DNA of 64,000 nt from Silene conica (taxonomy: Eukaryota; Streptophyta; Magnoliopsida; Caryophyllales; Caryophyllaceae), in assembly GCA_029255685.2 (NCBI GenBank), contig CM055311.2, positions 14,964,952 through 15,028,951 of the forward strand. The letters are read 5' to 3'. The position numbers and the translations under genes were made by a program. Under the pieces are notes generated by a model. That model made no database searches. It was given only the letters and a program-made list of their open reading frames with translations, and had not been told where the DNA came from. The stretch's first letter is position 1. The number at the start of each line of letters is the position of its first letter. Of the stretch, positions 17,496 through 28,361 are shown piece after piece.

Positions 17496-19844
17496 CTAAA
17501 ATGTGAAATAAAAAAAAACAAGTAGATACCCTAGAGTCTGGACGCGGGTTCTGGGCGCAAGCTCTGAGAGTATTCCGGGATGCTCTTTCTTCACATGTGA
17601 TACTTCTTCAGATGGAGGATATTCCAAGGCCTGGGTACCATGTTTCCCTCCATGTCCATCAATCTGTAGGATCCACTTCCTGTTGTAGTTTCCACCTGAT
17701 AGGGTCCTTCCCAGTTGTAGGCGAATTTTCCCGGCATTCTGATTCTTCGTGTTCTGGAACACCTTCCTGAGGACTAGGTCTTCTACTTGGAGAGTTCTGA
17801 TCTTCACGTTTTTGTTGTAGCTTCGGGCCACCATTTGCTTGTAGGCAGCCATTCTGATGACAACGCTGGTTCTGAGCTCGTCAACTGTGTCTAGGCTGCT
17901 AGCCATTTCTGTTTGATTGGGCTCTTCTGTCAGGCAGCCGTATCTTTGGGTTGGCACCTTTACTTCTGCTAGAATGACCGCTTCTGCTCCAAACACCAGG
18001 CTGAAAGGGGTTTGGCCTGTTGCTGTTTTTGGTGTGGTTCTGTCAGACCATAAGACTAGAGGTAGCTCGTCTGCCCACTTGCCTCCAGCTTCTTCCAGCC
18101 TCCTTTTCATGTTGTCCATGACGATTTTATTGCTGGATTCGGCCTGGCCATTCGTTTGCGGGTACCTGGGAGCAGCTTTTAGTAGGGTGATATTCCAACT
18201 AGCACAAAATGCTTCTGTTTTGCTAGATATAAATTGTGAGCCATTACCGCACACTATTTCAGAAGGTATACCGAACCTGCAGATTATGTTATGCTTAAGG
18301 AAATATATCACATGATCTTCCGTAAGTTGGGGGAAAGCTTCTGCTTCTATCCACTTGGAGAAGTAGTCCGTTAATGCGAGCATGTAGGTTCTGTTTCCAG
18401 GTGCTCTGGGCAGTGGTCCTACGATGTCCATTCCCCATTTCATGAAGGGCCAGGGTGATATGATCGGGTGCAGGGGCTCAGCGGGTTGGTGTGTGACAGG
18501 GGCTTGTTTCTGGCAGGCTTCGCATTTCTTGGCGAGCTCCACTACGTCTCTCCGTATTGTCGGCCAGAAGTACCCCATCCTGATTGCTTTATTGGACAGG
18601 CTCCTGCCCCCTGCATGATTTCCGCAGTCTCCGCTGTGGAGGTCATGCAAGACCGTTTGTCCTTCCTTGTCGCCCAGACATCTCAGGTAAGGTCCTGCGA
18701 GCGATTTCCTGAACAACACACCATCTATTAGTACGAATCTAGAGGCTTTCATTTTGAACCCCCTTACCTCTTTCTTATCTGCTGGTAGAGTTCCATTTCT
18801 CAGCCAGTTTTGGTAGGGTGTCTTCCAGTCGTCTGGCTCTGGTTGTCCTGCGGTGTTGCTGAGGACGCCCAATCCTGCTTCCCACTGGGTGCTGGAGTTT
18901 TCAACTTCCCGGTCTTCCTGAGAAGTTGACGATTCCAGCACGTGGGTGATGGGGATTGAGGAGATGTCCCTCGGTCTGAATGTTGCCCCCAGGTTAGCCA
19001 GTGCGTCTGCCTCTGCGTTCTGCTCCCTGGGTATCTGCTCTATTTTGAAGGTAATGAACCTCGCCTTCCTGTCTCTGACCACCTCCAGGTAAGCTATCAT
19101 TCTGGGGTCCTTGGCTTCGTACTCGCCATTGACGTGGTTCACTATGAGTTGCGAGTCGCTGAATGCCTTGAGGTATCTGACTTTGAGGTCCAGGGCTAGT
19201 TGGAGTCCCTGGATCAGGGCCTCGTATTCTGCCACGTTGTTGGTCGCTTGGAATTCGCACCGTACTGCCTGGACGATCATGTCTCTTTGAGGGGACATGA
19301 GCACCATTCCTACTCCTGCTCCTCGGCTGTTGGAAGCTCCATCTACGTACAGCGTCCAACAGCTTTTCTCAGAGTCTATTTCTGGAGGTAGGATTTCTCT
19401 GGTTGCCTCTTTCTCCATTTCTAGGCTGAAATCAGAGACAAAATCTGCAAGGGCTTGCGATTTTATCGCAGTTCTGGTTTCAAATTTTAGGTCGTAGCCA
19501 CTTAAGTGGACGGACCATTTAGACATTCTTCCAAAAAGTTCTGGCTTACTCAATATTGGTCTCAGGGGGTAGCTAGTTAAGACTGATATGGAGTGAGATT
19601 CAAAATAGGGTCTCCGTTTATATGAAGCTGTAACTAATGCAAGAACTAGCTTTTCAGGAGCTGTGTACCTGGTCTCTGCAGGAAGCAGAGACTTACTGAT
19701 GTAATAAACTGGATGCTGGACCCCTTCGTGCTCCCGTACCAGGACTGCACTGACTGTTACTTCCGTCACTGAGAGATACAGGTACAGTGGCTCCCCGGGT
19801 TCTGGTTTGGACATGAGTGGAGGAGTACTGAGGTATTGCTTCAA
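17496..19844 (-). pseudogene. Tat-like pol: RNase H, second RNase H and integrase
   Basis: A 782-codon frame. It opens in the RT connection/first RNase H (LYLYLSVTEVTVSAVLVREH, then VYYISKSL). A second RNase H-like domain of the archaeal/plant type follows (WTLYVDGASN, TNNVAEYEALIQGL, FSDSQLIV, NAEADALANLG) from about residue 160 to 285, a known Tat feature. The integrase has the HHCC region (LHDLHSGDCGNHAGG...CEACQK), MDIVGPLPRA, then VCGNGSQF, and GQAESSNK. The second catalytic Asp (normally VCDNGSQF) is Gly at about residue 533 (codon 18246-18248), which should abolish strand transfer. The C-terminal region after residue 680 is diverged. RT lies in another frame upstream. Confidence 0.85.
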
Positions 19845-20733
19845 CTCCGCGAATGCTTCTTCATGCTCCTCCGTCCACTCAAATCTTTGGCTCTTTCGTA
19901 ATATGTCGTAGAACAGTCCCTCTCTCCAGCTGCAGGAGTGCTTTGATCTGCTCGCTAGTTGCTTCGATCCCTCTCTGCGTTACCATATACCCCAGGAACT
20001 TCCCGCTGGAGACTCCAAATGTGCACTTCGAGGGATTCAGCTTCATTTGGTATTTCCTTAGTATGCTGAAGGTTTCTTCCAGGTGTTGGGCGTGTTGGCT
20101 GGATGCTTTGGACTTGACTACCATGTCGTCTATGTAGACTTCCATGGTTTTGCCTATTTGATCTTTAAACATCATGTTCACCAGCCTTTGGTAGGTGGAC
20201 CCTGCATTTTTTAACCCAAATGGCATAACATTATAGCAGTAGATACCTCGTTCAGACCTGAAGGCCGTTTTTTCCTGGTCCTCCGGGTGCATCTTTATCT
20301 GGTTGTATCCACTCCAGACGTCCAGGAATGTGAGCATCTCGTGACATGCTGTTGCATCCACCATTGCGTCTATGTGCGGCAGGGGGAACGGGTCCTTAGG
20401 GCATGCTTTGTTCAGGTCGGTGAAGTCTACGCATACTCTCCACTTCCCATTCTTCTTGGGGACCACCACCACGTTTGATAGCCACTCTGGATATTTTACC
20501 TCCCTGATTTTTCCTGCAGCCAGGAGGTCGTCCACCTCCTGGTTTATCACTTGGTTTCTCTCTGCAGCAAATTTCCTTCTTTTCTGTTGGATCGGCTTGT
20601 AGCCGGGGTTTACACTTAACTTGTGCGAGATTACGTTTGGGTCTATTCCCACCATGTCTTCGTGGGACCACACAAAACAATCAATGTTAGCTTTTAATAA
20701 TCTAGTAATTCTGACCGAACAATACATGTACAT
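19845..20733 (-). pseudogene. Tat-like pol: reverse transcriptase
   Basis: The minus-strand frame from 20733 has the Tat-type lead-in FVWSHEDMVGIDP, then VVVVPKKNGKWRVCVDFTDL, FPLPHIDAMVD, FLDVWSGYNQI, the MPFGLKNAGSTYQR block and the catalytic YIDDMVVK. After KALLQLER the frame fails: the sequence jumps to what in another frame reads LFYDILRKSQRFEW, skipping the usual RLTGR..AL.RF.. thumb region of about 25-30 codons. An internal deletion with frameshift near 19915 is therefore likely. The upstream junction with protease (20734-20846) still reads as EEPPQVEVEEIPLDP in one frame but is not open throughout. Confidence 0.82.
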
Positions 20734-20846
20734 TCCGCTCCTACCAGCACCTTCCTTTCTGGATGCAGCGGGTCCAGGGGAATTTCTTCCACCTCTACCT
20801 GAGGAGGCTCTTCATAGGTTCCCCTGAACTGCCTTTCCTGTGATTG

Positions 20847-21518
20847 CTATGCTGGGGGAGGAGTGGCTGTGGGTTTGAGTGCCACCTTGTAGCAACTCCT
20901 CGCTTCCTCTTGGTTTCCTCTTATTGTCTGAACTCCCCATGGTGTAGGGAACTTGAGGCAATGGTGATATGAAGATGGGATGGCCTTCATGTCGTGTATC
21001 CACGACCTGCCAAAGATAACATTGTGGGTAGAGGGACCGTCAATTACCAAGTACCTCACCTGTTTGTTGATTCCTCCGGCGTAGGTTGGGATCAGGATTT
21101 CTCCAAGAGAGTGCTTGGTTTCTCCGCTAAATCCCACCAGTGGCACCATCTTCTTGGTCAGATCTGCTTCGTCGAATCCCATACTTTTCAAGGTTTCCAG
21201 CATGATGATATTTACCGAGCTTCCTGTGTCTACCAGAATTTTCTTCACCATGCAGTTCCCTATGGAGAGGGTGATGATCAGGGCGTCATCATGGTACTCT
21301 GTGCCTTCTTCGATGTTTGTTTCATCGAAGCTGACGGCTGGCAGATCTTGGGTGCTTATCCTGCACGAAAACTCTGGTTTGTCTCCCTTGGTTCTGGCCG
21401 CGTGTCTTTTGGCGGCGGAGTATGTGAGTCCACACAATTCCGATCCCCCTGTTATCACGTTAATGGTTATAGTGCAAGTAGGAGGGCTAGAGGGTGCTAC
21501 CTGGCGGGCCGCATTCAC
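20847..21518 (-). pseudogene. Tat-like aspartic protease region
   Basis: A 223-codon frame with [20 protein letters not shown], the catalytic DTGSS of retropepsins, and the second strand [12 protein letters not shown]. It starts with the usual Gag-protease linker (INVITGG...SAAKRHAAR). The protease would cut the polyprotein inside the particle. It is out of frame with both neighbours, so the polyprotein is broken here. Confidence 0.82.
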
Positions 21519-21575
21519 CTTGGTCCCTTTGGGCAGGATGTGGTTCAGGTTGCGCTGCTCGTACTGATATCGGAC

Positions 21576-22652
21576 CTATTTTCTGAGGGTAATGCAGTCC
21601 TCCGTTGTGTGCCCGATGTCCTCGTTATGGAAGTCGCACCTCAGGTTGGTGTCCCTTCCGTCCTTGCTCCTTTCTTCTGCCCTCTTTTTGGGCCATTTGA
21701 CTTTCTCTCCCAGCTCTTTCAGAGTTTTGATCAGTCCTACAAGGTTGACAGTAAAACCATACTCTTGTACCTTTGGCGGCAGGTTTGGGTCGTTCTTCCA
21801 GCTTTTCCCTCCAAAGACCTTGTGCACCGGCCTGCTGTAGGGTTTCGATCTCTCCTGCCTATCTGCTGGTGCTTTTCTGCTGGTGGACGCGGTGCTGCAG
21901 CTGATCCTTCTTGGCCCTGCATCCTCCTCTAGTCGAATGGCATCCAACGCCTTCTGCTGAACCTGAGCGTACGCCGTGCACGGCCAATTGGTTAGCTCTT
22001 TGTATAGGTCGGAGGCCTGTGGTAGCCCCCAGCGGAAGGCGTGGATGGCAGTCTTCTCCTCGCAGTGGGGTATGGATACCATCTCTTTGTTGAACCTGGC
22101 CAGGTAATCCCTGGTGGAATTCGCGTCGCCCTGCTGGATTTCGTAAATATCGCTGGTTTGTTTTTCTGGCCTCCTACTGTTGGCGAACTGCTGGTTGAAC
22201 GCGTTCACCAGTCCTGCAAAGCTGGAGATACTGGAATTTGGCAGGTTGACGAACCACTGGAGGGCGGCTCCTGAGAGAGTGGATTCGAACCCTTTGCACA
22301 TGCATGCTTCCTTCAGGGGCCCGGAAGCTGTTACCACCATCATTTTCGGCTTGTACTGATTGACGTGATCTATTGGGTCAGTCGTTCCATCGTAGCTCGT
22401 CATGTTTGGGGGAGTGAAACCTTTGGGTACGTCTACTGCGACTATGTTGTGGGTGAACGACGAATCTGCATAGCTGTCTGGGGCTGCCTTTTCCAGGGGC
22501 CTTGGTACTCCTGGTATACGGCTAACCACGTCCCACAACTCCTTGTATCGTTGCTCCCAAGGGTCTAGTCCTGCAAGAGGGTTAGCAAGATTCCAAGAGG
22601 TACCATGGGTAAAAGGTGCATACCCTTGTGCTCCAGGGGTCTGGTTGACCAT
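21576..22652 (-). pseudogene. Tat-like Gag, central and C-terminal part
   Basis: A 358-codon frame with the retrotransposon Gag core (Pfam Retrotrans_gag): ACMCKGFESTLSGAALQWFV, FAGLVNAFNQQF, then SDIYEIQQGDANSTRDYLARF. Near the C-terminus is the CDFHNEDIGHTTEDC zinc-binding motif typical of Tat Gag. A short unopened stretch (22653-22724) separates it from the N-terminal part, so Gag is frameshifted or interrupted. Confidence 0.82.
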
Positions 22653-22724
22653 GGGTTGACCGAGTATGGGCTGACTGAGCGGGGTGGTGTGGACTATTGA
22701 CGGTGTCTGCTGGGCAGTGCACCC

Positions 22725-23417
22725 TCAGGGTCCAGCTCCCAGCAGGAGCGGGTGTCTCATTGATGATCCTTCCCCTTGCGTCCAGCCTGGGGTCGGTGTG
22801 GATGAAAGTCCTGCATTACCATTATGGTTAGTATTAACGGGCAATCTCACAAGTCCGTTACCTGGTGCTCCTGTTCGCGGCGGAGGCGAGTCTAGGTCGA
22901 GGGATAGGCACCCTAGTCCCGCGGGTACGATTCTTTCTGGTGGAGTTACTCTTGTGAGGTCTAGCCTGGTGACCAGCTCGTTGGGGATGGTCCTTCCCTC
23001 GCTCCTGCTTCCTGGAGGTCTTAGGATCCTGGTTCCCGCGTCTGGTGCTCCGCTGGTATGCGGAGGCTGGTTCTGCGCCGTGGCTAACTTCCTTAGCTCT
23101 TGGTTGTCCTTCTTCAGACCATCTACCGCTTGGTGGAGGGCGAAAATTCTCTCCATCATGGTTTTCCACATGCCTGGAGTTGGAGCTTCTCCACCGGTGT
23201 TCCCGGAGTTGGTTGATGTGCCACTGGTGGTGGTGGTGTCTGACTGCGCCTGGGGGGTACTGCCGCTGAGGGGCGCCATTGTTGCCGCAGATGGAGTTTC
23301 CAGAGCCTCTGTTGAGGTGGAGGTGGTGCCTACCACCGAGGAAATGGGTTGTGACGTCGTTTGAGGGTTTGTATTTGTCATTTTCGAGAGGTTTACAACG
23401 AGTTTCGAGTTTTTCAC
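22725..23417 (-). pseudogene. Tat-like Gag, N-terminal part
   Basis: The minus-strand frame near the PBS encodes a Thr/Ser/Pro-rich N-terminus (MTNTNPQTTSQPISSVVG) and a short helical segment (MERIFALHQAVDGLKKDNQE). Such low-complexity Gag leaders are usual in Tat elements. The first in-frame Met of the frame is upstream (23417), but the Met of MTNTNPQ looks the more natural start. It runs into a frame break after 22725. Confidence 0.7.
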
Positions 23418-23443
23418 GCTTAATGGGTTGAATAATCACTATA

Positions 23444-23461
23444 GCCCCACGGTGGGCGCCA
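23444..23461 (-). promoter_or_regulatory. Primer-binding site of the Tat-like element
   Basis: On the minus strand the 5' LTR end (AAACA) is followed by TTT and then TGGCGCCCACCGTGGGGC. PBSs beginning TGGCGCC are usual in Tat/Athila-type gypsy elements. Which tRNA it pairs with cannot be settled by eye. Confidence 0.8.
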
Positions 23462-23464
23462 AAA

Positions 23465-24084
23465 TGTTTAGTTCAAAATTTACCTAATGATTAGTTTGGA
23501 GGTTATAGTGATTCCTAGCTTAAACGTGTATATATTTAGATTAGTTGGTAGTTGTGGATTATAAATAAGGTAAGAATGGATGCGAAAGAGATGATGACGC
23601 AGAAACCCCTTAGGGAAAACTGCGGGAGGATGATGTCCCCCAAGTTTCTACTAGAATATTCCTGCAGAGTATGTCTCGTGTTACAAGTATTTCTAGGGTT
23701 TTCTCTAAGTGTTTTTGTGTGCTAAGTGTGTGAATGTCCTCTACAATGTACAAGGTCTTACATATTTATAAAACTATCCCTCAATTGGGCTTTTATCCAA
23801 CGGATCTTTCTTTCTTTCTTTATCTTCTTTTAGCTTCTTCCTTCTTCTTGCTTTCTCTGACATACTCTGGCTGTGTGGCTATTTCGGGAAATCTCGAGCT
23901 TTGGTTCCCACAGCCTTTTCCTCCTCCTCGTTCTTGCTGCTCCCTTCCTTCCTTTACACTCCCCTTTTCTTGTGGACTTCGTCTCCTTCTTATTCCGTTG
24001 ACCTAGATGTTGAGTGTACAACTTCGGCCCATTCATGTGATGCCACGTGTTGATACATAAAATAGTATATTTTAGGGTGTAACA
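23465..24084 (-). repeat. 5' LTR of the Tat-like element
   Basis: A 620 bp LTR with TG/CA ends (TGTTTAGTTC...GGGTGTAACA on the plus strand). Its last 230 bases recur at 1-230. Confidence 0.93.
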
Positions 24085-24105
24085 GAGATGTTCTTCAATT
24101 TTGGT
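24085..24105. other. 21 bp between two retrotransposons
   Basis: This is the only DNA between the Tat-like 5' LTR and the SIRE-2 LTR. Its first five bases (gagat) should be the Tat TSD and its last five (ttggt) the SIRE-2 TSD. Both partner copies lie outside the window. Confidence 0.6.
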
Positions 24106-25620
24106 TGAAGAGTCTATTGACCTAGATATACTCAAGAAGGGGGGTTGAATTGAGTATGCCAACTTTTTTTATTCTTCTTCGATGTATGTTGATGAGGCGT
24201 GGTAATAGCAAGTAACGAGTAAGAACGATAAAGTAAAAGGAGACACGATCTTTTGAAGTGGTTCAGTTTCACAAATCGAAACCTACGTCCACTATTCTCG
24301 ATTAATAAAATTAGTACCTTCTCCAGATTACAATTTTATCAACCTAACTCGTACAACTTTGATGTTAGTTGTAACTCAATCTAGATACCGTTAAATATCT
24401 AGCTACGACAAGTACCGTTAAATACTTGCTTACAATGAGTACCGTTAAATACTCGAATCTATTTTAAGTAAATAAGATAAAGTCTTCAACAATTTCTTGT
24501 GTTTAATTAATGATCTTGAACGTGTGAGAATTTTCTTCAAAGCGTGTAGTCTTGATTACGAGATTTGACAATGATTGGCACGGAAAACGAGACTTACGAG
24601 AGGTTACGTTCGTTACTTTCTTGATCTGCGTGAGGCGTGTAGTTCGTAGGTCTTGGACGTGTAATATGGTATGTATATATACTAATTTAGACCTAGGTTG
24701 AATCCTAGATAGTTTAGGAATATTACTTCATCTAGAATACATATTCTAGGTAATATTAAAACTTAATCTTATTTGATTTAGGAAATGACTCTAATAAGAT
24801 ATTACTAATTTAAGACATAAGATAATATTTCCAAAAACCTATTTGATTTAGGAAACATCTTATACCATAAAATATAGTATCCTATTTTAAATCAATTCCT
24901 AATTCTTGTCAAGATATAATATATTATATCTTTAATCAAATCCTAGTTAATCTTTAAGTAGATTAAATAAACACACATTATTTATTTAATTAACCATAAA
25001 GATAATATGAACACATTAGTAGTCGTGTAGGAAACGTAAGGCATACTTCCTTGACACGCTTCCCCACGCACGTCTCAACGCATGCTTCATAGGACACGTT
25101 CTTCGAGACATACTTCTTGAAGCACGTTTCCCTAGGAGTTTAGATTTTGACAATGACGGTTAAAATAAAATCCTTAGTATACTAGAATTAATATTTACCT
25201 CATAAGATAAATATTTTAATTCTTGTTAACCAAAGAATATTTCTATTTCAAAAACCGTTTTAAGATTACTAAATTAATATATAACAATATATTAATAGCA
25301 CGCATAAATCTTTACGCTTTTATTTATTCCACGCAAATCTCATTTCTTCAATAGTTATAGATATGAACTATAACTTAAGAACTCTTGATGTCGTAATAAA
25401 ACTTTTATCTTGTAAGTCTTCAAAAAGACTTGACATTTGACATGAGCTTGATCTTTTCTTGAATCTTCGATTGAATCTATACTTTACTAAACTACGATTT
25501 TTGCTCTATAATTAACTGTACACTTAAACGCACGATTACACGCATATGAATATAAAACATAATTATTTAGACTTGTCATTATTAAAACATAAAATAATAT
25601 ATAAAATATATCACTCAACA
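24106..25620 (-). repeat. SIRE-2 3' LTR
   Basis: A 1515 bp LTR with TGAAGAG...CTCAACA ends, aligned along its length with the SIRE-1 LTRs but with frequent substitutions and small indels. Confidence 0.93.
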
Positions 25621-25640
25621 AATTCTCCCTTTTAATGATG
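25621..25640 (-). promoter_or_regulatory. SIRE-2 polypurine tract
   Basis: On the minus strand ATTAAAAGGGAGAATT abuts the LTR start (TGTTGAGTGAT), in the same place as in SIRE-1. Confidence 0.75.
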
Positions 25641-26303
25641 GCAAGTTTTATCTAAAATCGTGTCTAAGTGTAATGTAGTAACGTTCCCCCTCAACATAAT
25701 ATTGGTCTTTCATAATATAGATCAACTAGGGTTTCTATTTTTCGATAAAACCAATTTCTTAAAGAACTATGAGAGACAATACGTTACGACAAGGAGCAAT
25801 CTTAGGCAAGTTCGTAATCTAGGTTGCATTCTTTTCCCCCTCTTGACACCATTGAAAAGACGTAAACAAAGACATAAAACGACTAGAATGATATAATACG
25901 AAACAAACCTAAGCATGCAATTCTAAATCGAACACACAAACGTAATTAAAATCATGCAAACACGAAATACGAACGGGAATACGACACACAACCGTATACT
26001 ACAATGCCAAAAGGGCCGAATATCCAAAATAAAGCCTAATGGGCCGAATTTAGAGTATAAGCCACTTGGGCCGAAAGTAGTAGAAGTTCAAGAAGTATTA
26101 ACACAAAGCCATCTGGGCCGAATTGAGGGTAGAGAAAATTGGGCCAATTTCTAAAGTTTGAAATAAAACAAAGGAATTAAAGGGCAAGGCAAGGAAAGGG
26201 ATTTGGAACGGACTTCACCACACGGCCCAAACCACTTGCGTTAAGACACTAAGCCCAAATCTGCAAAACAAAGATTAGTAATATGACGAAACAGTAACTG
26301 AAA
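25641..26303. other. SIRE-2 3' tail with clustered GGCCCA motifs
   Basis: No gene is visible. TGGGCCGAAT-like words recur at about 26011, 26039, 26068, 26117 and 26140, with CGGCCCAAACC at about 26223 and AAGCCCA at about 26251. The cluster is shared with SIRE-1, so it is a conserved part of the family, possibly regulatory. Confidence 0.55.
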
Positions 26304-27761
26304 TTACTCGGGGTGACGGATAATGTGAGGATTAACAAAGTCGGGACGAGTACGATATTCTAACATATCGAGACGATCGAGACAACTCGCAACATTACGT
26401 CCTTGGGCATCAATGGCACGTTCAAAATTAAGGACCTTAAGGCAAAGAGCTTTCACCGCCTCCAAACACTTAGCTCCGTCCTCTCGTAACCCGCGGCTAT
26501 CCCGAACTAATGCGCCCCCTTGAGTCGTCAGAAATTGATGACGATCGCTCACCCCAATGATTTCCTCCTTCACAAATTTCAACTCTCAGGTAAGATTCAC
26601 GAGTCTCTCATTGATCTTCTCCATCCATTATCCTATGTCAACATTCACCCCCGACCCGGTACTTTTCTCGGACTTCGTGTCCTTTAACTCAGCCAAGAAC
26701 GACACTAATTTGTCTACTTTTCCTTCAAGAACCTCCAGATTTCCACTCCCCTTCTCATCACTACTTTCACGTCCAAATAACAGGACACCATCTTTCCCGA
26801 GCAATCCCATTAATTTCATTAATTTGTCGTTCATTCGATCACGTGGCACAACCCCGTAACTGCTTATGTCTACTACTCCAACATCAAACAATAGTTCTGA
26901 AATCCACATTCCATATGGGATATCCAAGGTAGTACAGTGACGATCTTTAGTAAGAATGTTCGAGACATGCGCAACTTTTAAAAAAAACAGAGTAGCAAGG
27001 TTGATTTTCGAGCCAGTTAACCAGTTATATAGTACCACGGCTTCACAACAACTAAGTTTATCTCGGCCCCCTCGACGTGGTAATACAGAGTTCTATAGAA
27101 AATTTACAAAGAACTTGAGTTTAGGGTCAAAATACTTCTTTATTTCCATTTTTTCTTCTTTCGTAACAACTCACCATTCTTTACTCGGGTCAAGTTGTAA
27201 CCCCTCATTCTTAAGCTTAAAAACCCGACACACATCCTTAACATCCAACACAACATCTCGCCCATTGACAACCGCATGCAACCCTTCATTGACAATTTTA
27301 ACAGAAGCAAAAAATTGGACTAACTCTATAGGAAAAGTTAGACCAGAGAAATTGCTAATGTAAACCCAACTTTGAAATATCAAGAAATCTTTAAAGAATT
27401 GTAAGGATTTAGACCCGTCTACCCAAGAAGTTGGATAGAACCGACCTGCGTGAATTGAATACGGAAGTAGTCGTTCAATCATCATACCTTCACTCTTTGT
27501 CATGCGAACTTTCTCCAACCCTTCCCGAGTAGCTTCCCCGGAAACATCACGAAGTAAAGATCGGGGGTGATGATCAAACTCAGGAAATTCCTCCTCGACC
27601 ACAGACTTTCCTTTGTCCATCTTGCGTCTCTTGCATGTTTCTGATTTGGGAATGGTGACGGCAATCGGTTCAGGCGAAGGTGGTGGTGAGGGTGTGGGTG
27701 TCGGAGTTTTTGGAGAGCGAGGCTTGTTACGGGTTGAGCGACGGGCAGAGATAGGTGGCAT
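26304..27761 (-). pseudogene. SIRE-2 env-like/additional ORF (plant transposon-protein domain)
   Basis: Three successive minus-strand readings (27171-27761, 27038-26628, 26582-26304) form one broken gene. It starts MPPISARRSTRNKPRSPKTP with a Pro/Ser-rich basic leader. A domain follows with FLIFQSWVYISNFSGLTFPI, VVNGRDVVLDVKDVCRVFKL, and later WLTGSKINLATLFFLKV and DIPYGMWISELLFDVGVVD. This pattern resembles the 'putative plant transposon protein' domain (Transposase_32 type) found in plant elements. The C-terminus has heptad-like segments (LEGKVDKLVSFLAEL). No signal peptide or convincing membrane anchor is seen, so the name env-like rests on position only. Frameshifts lie near 27040-27170 and 26600. 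Confidence 0.62.
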
Positions 27762-28361
27762 GATGTTGTATAGGGTATAAGAATTTAGTAGTAGTCGTTG
27801 AGTTTTAGTTTTAATGGTGATTGTAATGAAGATTTTGGATTTCTTGTTTTTGGGTCAGGAAGACGGTTACAAAGAAAGTAAATAATAATGGTGAGGTGAG
27901 TGATGGGGTTAGTGTAAGAGTGTAGATGGCGTTTATAGGGTTATAGGGTGAGTGTGTAAGTAGAGAAGGTATGGTAGTCACGTGGGGTAGGTGGGGTAGT
28001 AATTAGTTTAGTTGTTACGTATTTTTATTTTGTTACGATTTGGTTATTACGTAAATTTGGTAATTTTAATTAGTAAGATTTTATTATAAGTTACGTATTT
28101 GAGATACGTAACTATACGTATATACATAATAATACTATAATAATATTGGTTGGCATGAATTTAGTAATATTTTACTATTATTATTTTGATTTGGGAAATT
28201 GGTTGTGTACGTTCGTATAACACGTAGCAAGACATAATCAAGGTTCGAGCATTCAATAAAAAATAACACACATAGGCATGCAGCAGAATATACGGACACA
28301 GTCATATAATTCTGTCTTTTTCATAGTCAGTCAATGGGTTATTTTCAGCTCTTAAGATCGA
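27762..28361. other. SIRE-2 spacer between pol and the env-like ORF
   Basis: A/T-rich, no ORF of note. On the minus strand it is the stretch between the pol stop and the env-like start codon and may carry a splice acceptor or promoter for the latter; none is certain. Confidence 0.45.

Larger units (their letters stand above)
1..24084 (-). mobile_element. Ty3/gypsy LTR retrotransposon, Tat/Retand-like lineage, minus strand, interrupted by a CACTA element
   Basis: The element reads right to left. A 620 bp 5' LTR lies at 23465-24084, then a TGGCGCC-type PBS, gag, protease, RT, RNase H and integrase down to 17496, then an antisense extra ORF, a PPT and a 3' LTR cut by the window start. The LTR copies (1-230 against 23855-24084) match with only a few differences, so the element is moderately young. 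The tandem of RT RNase H and a second RNase H-like region, the FVWSHEDM..GIDP segment before RT, and an extra ORF between pol and the 3' LTR are known hallmarks of the Tat lineage. Subtracting the 14.4 kb CACTA leaves about 9.7 kb visible. The right TSD would be gagat (24085-24089); the left copy is outside the window. All core proteins are damaged, so it is probably dead. Confidence 0.9.

Noticed and set aside
21994..23364. Long plus-strand ORFs opposite Tat gag (for example 22684-23364)
   Set aside because: Shadow frames of the Gag coding strand with biased composition; no known domain.
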